64,000 nt of DNA, from positions 372,001 to 436,000 of the forward strand of contig JAWZYV010013556.1 of assembly GCA_038373885.1 (NCBI GenBank), written 5' to 3'. Under the pieces are notes generated by a model that was not told where the DNA came from, made no database searches, and saw nothing but the letters and a program-made list of their open reading frames with translations. Position numbers and translations under genes: made by a program. The stretch is from Cheiracanthium punctorium (Eukaryota; Arthropoda; Arachnida; Araneae; Cheiracanthiidae). Shown piece by piece: positions 56,301 through 64,000 of the stretch; within the stretch, counting starts at the first letter, position 1; each line of letters opens with the position of its first letter.

Positions 56301-59300
56301 GCCGTATTTCACTCGTTGATCCGTAATACCCCCTGAAGTGTACTGGAGAGTGATGCCCTTTTTATATAAAATTCAACAACTTTTTTTTTTAATGAATTTT
56401 CAAAAAGTATTGAATTAGAAACAAGTTGTACCCAAGAATGGGTTTCTAACTTGTTCAAGCAAGAATTTTATAGATATTTTTTTTTTATTCTTACAGCCAC
56501 TCTCCTCCCTTTTTTTTTACGTCTGACCACCTTGGAATAATCTCTTCGATATGTTCTAAAAATAGATTTTTAGGTATTCGTGAGTGTTGCATTCTACAGC
56601 AAGAATTTTGTGGATATGTGTGTTTTTCTTTGAGATCGGGTAGAATGAGTGAACAAAACAAGCAAACAAACAAAAAAAAAAAAAACGTTTAGGCATCCTA
56701 GCTGCCCTCAAGCTACGAATTTTGGAGAAAATGCTATCCAGTCAAGCACCTACGCTGAAAAAGCTCACAAACGGCTTAGCTAGGCAAAATATTAGGTTGT
56801 AACGAAAGTTTCCCGCCATCGTAAACATCATAAGTACACAGTTCGCGTTGGCGTATTTGCTTATATTTTGTCAAACAATTTTTGGCATTTGAAAGAAAGA
56901 GACTTATTTTATAACACTGTGTTATGAAATCTGTAAAAAAATATAGTTATCATTAAGTACAAGGTGTGTCAAATGGAACTATCACTCTAGAGGATTAGAA
57001 CCATCATGTACTTCCAGTTGTGTTGCAAAAAGTCAGCTACAGAATATGAACGAATAATGAGTACAGCTTTAAATACTATTGTTATATCACGTGACACTGT
57101 GCAGGTTTGGTACCGAAAGTTCAAAAACAGTTATGTAAGGAATTAGAAGTTAGTTTTTCAAGCAGATTTGGCGGAAAACTTTTGTTACAACCTGATATTA
57201 ACACACGAAAATAAGTGATATTACTGTCGGGCTGTGTACCTAATATTTTGATTTAAAGTTTCAGAACCGCCGTTCTGGAATGAGAACACTCTCTGTTTCA
57301 CTAAAAAAAAAACTATTATTCGAGTAAACGCATTTTATTCATAACTTGAATTGGAGAATCTAATAAAGGGAGAGCCCATTTATCACTTGCAAAACAAAAC
57401 CGATGTCAATGACAGGTCGGAGTTTCCCCGGTTATCTCTCGACTAACTATTGAGAAGAAAGCATCAAAATATTATTTTTTTAAATTTAGAGAATATAGCC
57501 AACGAATAAAAAAAAAAACTGTTCATCCCAAAACAAATGTCTTTTTCCGTGGCTTTTCAAAATGCATCTCTCTGACTTGGTGGTTATCAATCAAATCTTG
57601 GGGTAGATTTTACGGGAAAAATGATCATGAGTGCAATGTACATAAAACTGAATGTCAGATTAAAAGCATGAATAACAAGAAAGTTAAATCATGCCAAACG
57701 CATTATAATACCTTTTCCAAAACAACATGAGCATAAATCTATATGTAAGATTAAATTAATGAGCAACAAAAAAGATAAATCATTCCAAACTCACCGACTA
57801 CGAACACTTTCCGACGAAACACTGTCTTTGCGCCAAAATGGACGATGCATTGTCCTCCAAACTATCGAAATTTTAGAAATATTCTTAAAAATCAAAACTG
57901 TATATTACTATTAACGCAATTTTACTACATATCCCGTAAAAGAATTTTAAATGTTGTTTCCGTTTTCCGTTCTTGAACTGTCAACTATTATAAATTTTTA
58001 TAGGTTTATTGTATTGAGCTCGAAATGGATGAATGTCTCTCAACTGCCATGGATCGTCATGTATAGGAGTTCTTTTACTCCTTCAGAAAAACTATAAATA
58101 TTACAGATACTATTTTCGGAGGAGAGCATTGTCATGCTATCCTTAATAACATACATTCATTTTGGATTGTTTTAAATAGAGAATACCTCTAGAATACGCA
58201 TTAAAGATTCATTACTCATATAGAACGACCGACACGTATTTGAATTCGTTCGGGTGTTCCTGTGAAAGAACTCTGTAAATGGTACATAACCTTTTCAATA
58301 GGGCGTATGGTTCAGTATATAGGAATATCGCAGAAATCGATGCCTATTTGCGGACGGACGGAAAGACATAAAGGCAAACGGAAATCATGAACACGTTTCA
58401 ACCTTGCTGAAAAGTGTTCACAAGAAAAATTACTACTAGATGATTCCGGGTTATTTCCTTGCACGTAGTAATGTAAATTAAAATGCTCACTACACAGCTT
58501 TTCTCCCTACTAAAAATTAATTTTAACTTCGGAGAAACAAAATTCCGATAAATTCCAAACTATCTTAATGCATAATCTACAGTGCAGGGATAAACAGCCA
58601 GTAGGAGGTAAGGAAAGTGTCCTTAAAAAAAATGTACCTTTACACGGAAAGAATCCTGCGGGATGTCAGGAAAGTTGGCCTGTTTGTTAACGGACAGGTG
58701 CCCTTTTTGAGAAATTCCCCCAGGCCCGTACAGGCTCTTTTGGGGGGCCTAGGATAGAGATTGAAAGGGACCCCTTACTGGGGAATTTAGCCGGAAGAGA
58801 ATTTTAGGATATGCAATGTTTGAGAATTAGGCTTACGTGCCTAAAAACCCAATTTAACTATTTTAAATTTGTTAAGGCCCTTGATTCTTCAGGGGGGTTA
58901 TCGGGCCGCGGGGTCTGTTGGAGGGGGTGTCCTCCACTACGCTACTGTGTAAAGGCGTAAGATTACTGGGAAATAAATAATCTAATTATTTTTATGCATA
59001 TCCCTCTGATATATATCAAATCACTAATTATAAAGTAGTATATCCATTATTGGGGGCCTCCTTAGGGCCCCCTAGGTCGGGGACCCTCGGAAATCGCCCA
59101 TCAGTCCACCTGGCGAGTCGGGGCCTGAATTCCTCTTTGCCCTTTTTGAAAAGCTATGTGAACACTGGGATATAATTGTAAATTTAAAAAGGACTCTTGC
59201 ACTTGCGATTAACTATAAGACATTCATCTACTTTTTCTAGGATCACATTTTTATTCGATGTTTCAAACGGTTTTAGTACAGTGTTCAGCATGCATTGGAG

Positions 59301-62300
59301 CTTGCATGTAGTTTTACCACACATGCTGCTGTAAAATAGTATAGCACTGTGTGTTGTAAATCCACTCAAAAATGACGTAATGGCATTGATCAGCCAATCA
59401 CGAAGAGCCTATGGCAATGATTGTATTGCACAGTCTGCCACAATCTACATCACAGTGTTGGCGTTACGTTCACCCACACGTTGGCTTGTAAAATAATAGA
59501 ACACTGTGAGGTGTAAATCCACTCACAAAATGGCCTAATGACGTTGATAAGTCAATCCCGAAGAACATTGTATAGTAAATTGACACAGTCTACAGCGAAG
59601 CGTACGCCAATATCACAACGTGTTGGCGTTAGGTTTACAAAATCTTTGTGCTGAAATCATTTTTTTTTTTTTGAGTGTGGCCTAGTCCCTGTGCTCCGTT
59701 TCCATAAGAACACGGAAAGTGAATCTGCGCCGAACGGGCCAGTGCTGAGAAGAGTGAAAATCTTTCTCATCTGGGCAACTGTGGAAGCGTGTATGCTAAC
59801 GAAAGCTGGTGCACAGAAATTCTGTTCGTCACTCCAATATCTTCCATGTTCAAATGATGCCTCTGGGGGTGCCGATTTCAAGTACTAGGTCTCTCACTTG
59901 AAATGTGTTCAAAATAAGGTAACCCCAAGCAGACTATGAAGTATCTAGAATGGCTCCACGGTTTCCAGAGACCATAAGAAACACCAACATACTTGGCATA
60001 TTTATAAACTTCACTTCGGAACCTAATTGGCAAACGAGGTTTAAAAAATGTTTAGGAGTACATTTCAAATCACTTTTTTTCTGATAAACTTCACAAAATT
60101 ATGACATAAAAGCCAACATTATTAAGTGCTTTCTTTACCTTTCTCTTTTCTTACAAAAGAAAAAAAAAGAAAATTATTAGGGGTACTTGTAATTTTTTTC
60201 CCTTCAATTACAAACTTACATGTTTCATAAGTACAAACTTAGTTTCAAAATTTTAGAATATAATCCATGATAACCTATATATTCCTGATAGACTTGGCAA
60301 AACTAGACAAATCGAGTTAGCGAAATTTTTAAATAGGTTCTTAAAAAACGATATTTGACTTGGCCGTTTAAGAACCCCCCCCCCCCTCTCCCACGTAAAA
60401 AATCTGATGTGTCCAACACATGACTTCCTTGCACGTCTATTAAATCAAAAATATTTTAGACGCACTTCATCTAAACTTATATGTTTGAAAGAGATAAAAT
60501 ATCAGTAATAGTAAGGTTTAGCGTTTCTAGCCAAATATTTCGATATCGCCAAGCGGAGTTCAAATTGAAAGATTTCCTTCTGACACTTTATTTGGCGTAA
60601 TGTATTGGAAATCATTTGAGTGTTCCTGTAGCAGAACTATAAATGATAAAGACACTTTTTTTTTAATGGAGAAATTCATTTTGTAACTCTTAACAGCATA
60701 TATCACATCTCAGTCGTTTGAAATAGCCCAATACCACTAAAGTACGCTGTAATGAATTTCGGCCCATAGAGCGTAATGTATTTAGAATCTTTTGAGCCGC
60801 CTTGTAGATAAAATATGCAGTCGAATGGAACCGAAAGGGGAGGTGCACAACTAGATGTTATAGCAATCCTAAATTTAAAGTTTCAACATTCTACGACCAA
60901 TAGTTTTTGAGATATGCGAGTTTAATGAATTTCGCTCCATAGAGTATAATACATTTCGAATCTCTCGGGAGGTCCTGCAGATAAACTATCAAGTCGAATG
61001 GAACCAAAAGGAAAGTTGCACAACTAGATGTTACAACTATCCAAAATATGAAGTTTCGACATTCTACGCCTAATAGTTTTTGAGATATGCGAGTTTAATG
61101 AATTTCGGCCCATAGAGCGTAATGTATTTCGAATCTTTTGGGCGGTCCTGTTCATAAACTATCTATTCGATTGCGACTGAAAGGGGAGGTTCACAACTAG
61201 ATCATAGAAAAATCCCAAATATCAATTCTACGGTCAATAGTTTTTGAGAAATGCGAGTTACATACATACGTACGTACAGACGGCATGGAAAAACTGGTCA
61301 CAAAAGAATCGCCGCTGGTCAAAATGAGTTGCAGACGCGTTTATAGGATCGTTAATGCTAGCTTACGATGAGATGCATCGAAAAAATTCTTAATATTAAA
61401 TTTAGAGGTAGTCAAAATTGGTTTTTTCGTCGAAATTTGGCTCCCAAAATTTTTCGGGATCACATTACTTCCTTATTCTACGTACAAGGAAGTAATAAAA
61501 ATATTAACATATTTTAAAGCTCATTCACTAAATCAAATTCCGTAAATTCCTAGAAATTTTGGATTATTTACAATTTTTATTGATTCCTAAAAACTTGTGA
61601 CATAAGCGCTTTTTGTAGACATAACTAAATTGAGTTATTAGATTTTTTTAAAGTATTAATACACTGCTGGCCACCCAAATTGCAACACCAAGAAAAACAA
61701 GAGATATCACAACAAAATTTATTGTGTAGATAACATGTTGACCAAGTAACAAATGATTAAATTTACAGCATTCTATGAAGCGTGGTTCCTGCCAAAATCA
61801 GTACCCAGAGTAGCCGCCGTTGTTGGAGATCACAGCTGCCACACGCCTCGGCATTGATTCAAAGAGACTTTGAATGTGTTCTTGGGGTACAGCAGACCAA
61901 GCAGCTTCCACACGTTGCCAAAGTTGATCTGGTGTGACAGCTGGGGATGAACTCTGGGTCAGTCGTTGAGCAACCATGGACCACATGTTTTCTATCGGCG
62001 AAAGATCCGGAGAGCGCGCCGGCCAGGGAAGCAATTCAATCTGGTGATTGACGAAGAACCCTTGGACAATGCGTGCCACGTGTGGCCGTGCATTATCCTG
62101 CTGAAATATGGCTGTTGGCAAGCCCTGAAGGTAAGAAAGGACAACTGGCTCCAACACCTCGGAGATGTAGCGCTGGCTGGTTAAAGTACCGGCAATGCGT
62201 ACTAGAGGAGTGCGAGAGAGATATCCGATACCGCCCCATACCATAATACCCGGTGCAGGACCAGTGTGACGGTGCATAATGCAGCTGTTCAGCATCCTCT

Positions 62301-64000
62301 CTCCACGGTGTCTCCAGACTCGAATCCGACCGTCGTGGTGTTGCATACAGAAGCGTGACTCGTCAGTAAAGAGAATTTCATTCCATTCTGTCGTCCACAT
62401 CCTTCTTTCATCGCACCATTGGCGGCGGAGACGTCTGTGGTTCCGCGTCAGAGGTAGACAAAGCAACGGACGTCTTGCGGACAGACCATTCTGCTGTAAA
62501 CGACGTCGAATGGTACGCGCAGACACTGGATGATGCGTTACAGACTGAATCTGCTGTGATATGGTTCGTGATGTGACTGAGCGGTCCGTCACTGCCATGC
62601 GTACAATCTGCCTGTCATCACGTGACGTGGTGCACTGAGGTCGATGCGGTCGATCACGTCTGTCCGTCGTACCCTCCTGCACCCAACGATCACATATCCG
62701 CATCACAGTTGTTTGGTTTCGTCCAATACGACGACCGATTTCCCTGAAAGATAACCCACAATCTCGGTATGCCACTATCCTTCCTCTGTCAAACTCGGAT
62801 ACTTGATCAAAAGATGATCGTTGTTTCCTACGAGGCATAATTTATCGTTTTTTTGAAAAAAACGCAAGAAAAACACAATTGCTGTACTTGAAACCGTCGA
62901 AATCTCCAAGCCTTAAATAGCGCTTTGAGGTGGCGCCACAGGCGCGCTTGATGTGCGTCTGCGCTGAAATTCTAATCATTTGCATATCTCACCTCAGCTA
63001 ATGCATGTTGTAAATTTCATATTATTTGCATGCTTCCTTCAGGGTGTTGCATTTACGATGGCCAGCAGTGTATTTAGAACGAGAGCTTGACAGATGTAAA
63101 CTGGAACGCCCTATTTTGACTTCATTAATCTTTCAGTCTTGAGGTATCAGTTCAAAGAAATCGTTTAATGAAATTTAGTGAAACTTGAAGTTAGTACAAT
63201 GAAAGATTTCTATGCTGCCAAGATATGTAGTCACAATTGCATCTTTTTTTACCTTCGGGCTAGAAAATCAATGATTGGTGAGTGTTGCTTTTCATAATCA
63301 TTTTACAAATATTGTGGGTTTCATTTCGAAGTATATAACCGATTCTCTGGCAATAAAATTGCGTAAAGCTTATGATATTTAAAAAACAGATATTGAATTT
63401 GCTTACTTTGCTTATACTGTAGCCAAGTGTTGATCCTCCTACTTCGAGCTTAGTTACTTCTTCTATAGATCCAAGGAGGGAACTTATGTTCAATACAGCA
63501 GCTAGGTTGATACTCATTGAACTTTTATGGGGGTATTTGGCAGATGCACTTTGAAGAAGCGGAAGAAATTCCTGAGGAATATACGATAAATAGTAAAGAT
63601 AATTCTGACCAAGTTTTTTTAAGTTGTACTTAAACTATGTAAACTAGTCATGTGACACATCCAATCTCAAATTTTTTTAATCTATTGCTAAACAGAGATC
63701 AGTTAAAGCATATTAGTTGTCAGCACTGAAATATTTTATTGAATTCCTACATTATCTATAGGGATTATTTGTTAAAAACTTTGCGACTATCTATCCATAA
63801 AGGAGATGAAAACTTTCATTTTTACCTGAGAAACCATCACCGGTCCAATTGTATTTGTTTTAAAGTGATAAAGAAGATTTTCTTCCGTTATTTCAGGAAA
63901 TCGTTGCTCAGCAAAAACTCCGGCGTTGTTGATGAGTAGAGTAAGTCCATTCGGCCCAACCATGTCTTCAACTATTTTTCGAGCAGCTTCGATTTCCTTC
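47081..64000 (-). CDS. SDR gene B: C-factor/sniffer-like short-chain dehydrogenase, 5' end outside window
   Basis: Three minus-strand exons are visible: 64000-63826 (continues off the window), 63571-63407 and 47305-47081. Phases are 0 at both visible junctions and all splice sites are GT-AG. The product is a classical SDR. LLINNAG is intact, followed by FPEITEENLLYHF. The next exon has VLNISSLLGSI (catalytic Ser) and GYSISK (YxxxK intact), and the last exon has AALNMMGRIM, LCPGAVKTDM and the C-terminus IYKF. By family it should be a cytosolic NAD(P)H-dependent carbonyl reductase; the substrate cannot be read. The exon equivalent to gene A exon 1, with the cofactor glycines, lies beyond 64000. 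The last intron is 16.1 kb and full of transposons. Confidence 0.87.
47306..48177. other. Intron of gene B, nothing recognised
   Basis: AT-rich sequence with a perfect 21-bp tandem repeat (aaaacaagtgcatatatagta) near 47626-47668 and no conserved frame. Confidence 0.35.
48178..48325 (-). mobile_element. Helitron fragment
   Basis: Matches 20220-20370 in the same orientation (atctctctattctaaaa, tctcccaaaccgtggggatt, attccgaggaacctgat). The CTAG end is missing. Confidence 0.65.
48740..48870 (-). repeat. tRNA-like SINE fragment
   Basis: On the minus strand a B-box ggttcgattta follows gcattctggcacaccacagg. The body does not match S1 or S2, so it may be a fourth family. Confidence 0.45.
49505..49700 (-). 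repeat. SINE family S1 copy
   Basis: Shares tatccacgttagatgt, aacctaccaaaactt, gttagatg and gtgggaccttcacact with 16104-16338. Confidence 0.7.
51221..51604 (-). other. Open frame between inverted repeats, unidentified
   Basis: The minus strand is open for 114 codons (51589-51245, TAA) without an early ATG. It ends in a Cys-containing segment (NNWSCKNCTMGKDEE). The frame lies between inverted repeats GTGGAGTAAGATGACG (51220-51235) and, reversed from the right, GTGGGGTAAGATGACG. That terminus resembles DNA-transposon ends, so the frame may be a transposon-borne piece. A possible acceptor (ttctgtcag before GTATTC, about 51558) would allow an exon instead. Confidence 0.3.
52850..53163 (+). CDS. 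Unidentified internal exon, antisense inside gene B intron
   Basis: A strong acceptor (gttccttttctttttgcag, ending at 52849) and donor (GCAT|GTAAGT, 53164) bound a 314-nt open segment entered after two bases of a codon and left after one. It encodes about 104 residues that are helix-rich and charged: YIENAVACLEETETLFKEL, YKNELRKRVKKIIF, GLEGEHLIELYEFVRYANIV and EKVFQIRREILA. I do not recognise the family. Neighbouring exons were not found on this strand within 3 kb, so it belongs to a gene with long introns or is an isolated relic. Confidence 0.5.
53164..55740. other. Gene B intron, mostly unrecognised; possible pogo-type MITE
   Basis: About 53373-53530 opens with TACAGTTAAAACGAAC and closes with an inverted gaagttcgttatg, suggesting a decayed pogo-type MITE. 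No other element or supported exon was seen. A segment at 55480-55600 (gctgtaaaataatatagcac) is related to the tandem unit at 59325. Confidence 0.3.
55745..55935 (-). repeat. SINE family S1 copy, diverged
   Basis: Shares gttctaacgcgcattcacgt and ggagaaaactacccaaactcc with S1 at 16190 and 23275. The pol III head is decayed. Confidence 0.65.
55936..56789. other. AT-rich stretch, nothing recognised
   Basis: Simple A/T runs and short open frames only. A tail-like (CAAA)n run lies near 56660. Confidence 0.3.
56792..57195 (+). mobile_element. mariner MITE, 404 bp
   Basis: TA flanks (56790-56791, 57196-57197). Left TTAGGTTGTAACGAAAGTTT and right, reverse complemented, TCAGGTTGTAACAAAAGTTT. Inside, about 57070-57135 reads ISRDTVQVWYRKFKNS, a relic of the helix-turn-helix of mariner transposases. 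Confidence 0.72.
57990..58490 (-). repeat. Family X fragment
   Basis: In reverse it carries the family X phrases (gatgaatgtctctcaactg, actccttcagaaaaactat, ttatttccttgcacgtagtaat). The hairpin-type terminus lies near 58455-58475. Confidence 0.5.
58721..59127. mobile_element. hAT-type element, 407 bp
   Basis: Left CAGGCCCGTACAGGC and right, reverse complemented, CAGGCCCCGACTCGC. Flanks aattcccc (58713-58720) and aattcctc (59128-59135) match at 7 of 8. The interior has several G and C runs and no frame. Confidence 0.6.
59325..59637. repeat. Tandem duplication, about 155-bp unit
   Basis: Units at about 59325-59485 and 59486-59637 share gtaaaata-tag-acactgtg, ttgtaaatccactca and gtgttggcgtta. 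They are diverged copies. A third partial copy lies at 55487-55600. Confidence 0.65.
59673..59985 (+). repeat. SINE family S2 copy
   Basis: Shares aacacggaaagtgaatc, gggccagtgctgagaag, ctgggggtgccgatttca and gaccataagaaac with 46577-46920. It begins right after a T-run. Confidence 0.72.
60395..61500 (-). repeat. Family X, internally deleted copy, both termini
   Basis: Reverse oriented relative to 32236-37125. The terminus acacatgacttccttgcacg (about 60418) matches the 3' end there, and cattacttccttattctacgtacaaggaagtaat (61465-61498) matches the hairpin 5' end. It holds three type-A units (about 60840, 61010, 61190) in about 1.1 kb. It supplies the uninterrupted reference for the hAT insertion at 11917. 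Confidence 0.75.
61662..63070 (-). mobile_element. Tc1-like (DD34E) element, 1409 bp, apparently intact
   Basis: TA duplications (61660-61661 and 63071-63072) flank TIRs. The left begins CACTGCTGGCCACCCAAATT and the right, reverse complemented, CACTGCTGGCCATCGTAAAT, both continuing to GCAACACC. It encodes one uninterrupted transposase. It lies in the gene B last intron, 337 bp from the 63407 splice donor and on the same strand. Confidence 0.9.
61798..62838 (-). CDS. Tc1-like transposase, 346 aa, intact
   Basis: A nuclear DNA transposase that binds the TIRs and cuts and pastes the element into TA. Residues about 10-60 and 85-120 form two helix-turn-helix segments (FREIGRRIGRNQTTVMRIC is the first) joined by a basic linker with a GRPR-like motif. 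The catalytic triad is Asp159 in FTDESRF, Asp248 in QQDNARPH and Glu283 in SPDLSPIENMW, with 34 residues between the last two (DD34E). Length and motifs match full-length Tc1 transposases, and there is no stop or frameshift. The start Met at 62838 is followed by basic PRRKQR. About 60% of its codons are GC-rich, unlike the AT-rich surroundings, as expected of a recent arrival. It differs from the transposase at 24625-25637, so two Tc1 lineages are present. Confidence 0.93.
   Translation of the reverse strand: MPRRKQRSSFDQVSEFDRGRIVAYRDCGLSFREIGRRIGRNQTTVMRICDRWVQEGTTDRRDRPHRPQCTTSRDDRQIVRMAVTDRSVTSRTISQQIQSVTHHPVSARTIRRRLQQNGLSARRPLLCLPLTRNHRRLRRQWCDERRMWTTEWNEILFTDESRFCMQHHDGRIRVWRHRGERMLNSCIMHRHTGPAPGIMVWGGIGYLSRTPLVRIAGTLTSQRYISEVLEPVVLSYLQGLPTAIFQQDNARPHVARIVQGFFVNHQIELLPWPARSPDLSPIENMWSMVAQRLTQSSSPAVTPDQLWQRVEAAWSAVPQEHIQSLFESMPRRVAAVISNNGGYSGY
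63407..63571 (-). CDS. Gene B exon with catalytic Ser and YxxxK
   Basis: The acceptor is tcgtatattcctcag and the donor AGCAAA|GTAAGC, 165 nt, 55 codons, phase 0. It encodes EFLPLLQSASA, SINLAAVLNISSLLGSI and LGYSISK. The intron falls directly after the catalytic Lys codon, as in gene A after its Gln codon. Confidence 0.88.
63826..64000 (-). CDS. Gene B exon with NNAG motif (partial)
   Basis: The visible 175 nt encode KEIEAARKIVEDM, LTLLINNAG, FPEITEENLLYHFKTN and GPVMVSQ before the donor CTCAG|GTAAAA. It corresponds to gene A exon 3. Confidence 0.88.

Overview
The window is AT-rich nuclear DNA from a eukaryote, most likely an arthropod and plausibly a chelicerate such as a spider. The evidence is GT-AG introns of 2.6-16 kb, short-chain dehydrogenase (SDR) genes of the animal C-factor/sniffer-like type, and a dense mix of Tc1/mariner, hAT, pogo, piggyBac-like, Helitron and tRNA-derived SINE sequences. 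No operon, rRNA, complete tRNA gene or CRISPR is present. The taxon is an inference from gene style and repeats.

The host-gene content is two tandem, same-strand (minus) SDR genes. Gene A is complete: five exons between 43528 and 22929 join in phase with canonical splice sites into a 274-residue protein. Gene B is cut by the right edge of the window. Its three 3' exons lie at 64000-63826, 63571-63407 and 47305-47081. Both genes have an intron exactly after the last residue of the YxxxK motif, and both carry the same 20-nt motif in the 3' UTR, so they are recent paralogues. Gene B keeps NNAG and YxxxK. Gene A keeps an open frame and intact splicing but has lost two of three Rossmann glycines, the first Asn of NNAG and the catalytic Lys, so it looks like a pseudoenzyme. 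An unidentified plus-strand exon (52850-53163) lies antisense inside the 16-kb last intron of gene B.

Almost everything else is mobile DNA. 0-9 kb: SINEs, a piggyBac-like MITE and a Helitron end with a tandem array. 9.5-11.4 kb: a 1.1-kb direct duplication. 11.7-17.9 kb: a nest in which repeat family X holds a 5.25-kb hAT-type element, which holds a pogo-like element, which holds a SINE, dated by target-site duplications. 19.5-22.5 kb: family X, a Helitron with helicase remnants, and a second piggyBac-like MITE. 23-43 kb (introns of gene A): a Tc1 element broken by one base, three long-foldback elements, a mariner relic, a self-nested palindrome, a 4.9-kb family X copy split by a solo LTR, a second Helitron fragment and pogo/mariner MITEs. 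43.6-47 kb: a 180-bp tandem duplication, two hAT MITEs, a palindrome and a SINE. 48-64 kb (intron of gene B): SINEs, mariner and hAT MITEs, another family X copy and an intact Tc1 (DD34E) transposase in a TIR-bounded element.

The best candidates for something new are the degenerate but apparently expressed-type SDR paralogue and family X, a hairpin-ended element built of three monomer types in a higher-order A-B-C pattern that I cannot place in a known transposon class.
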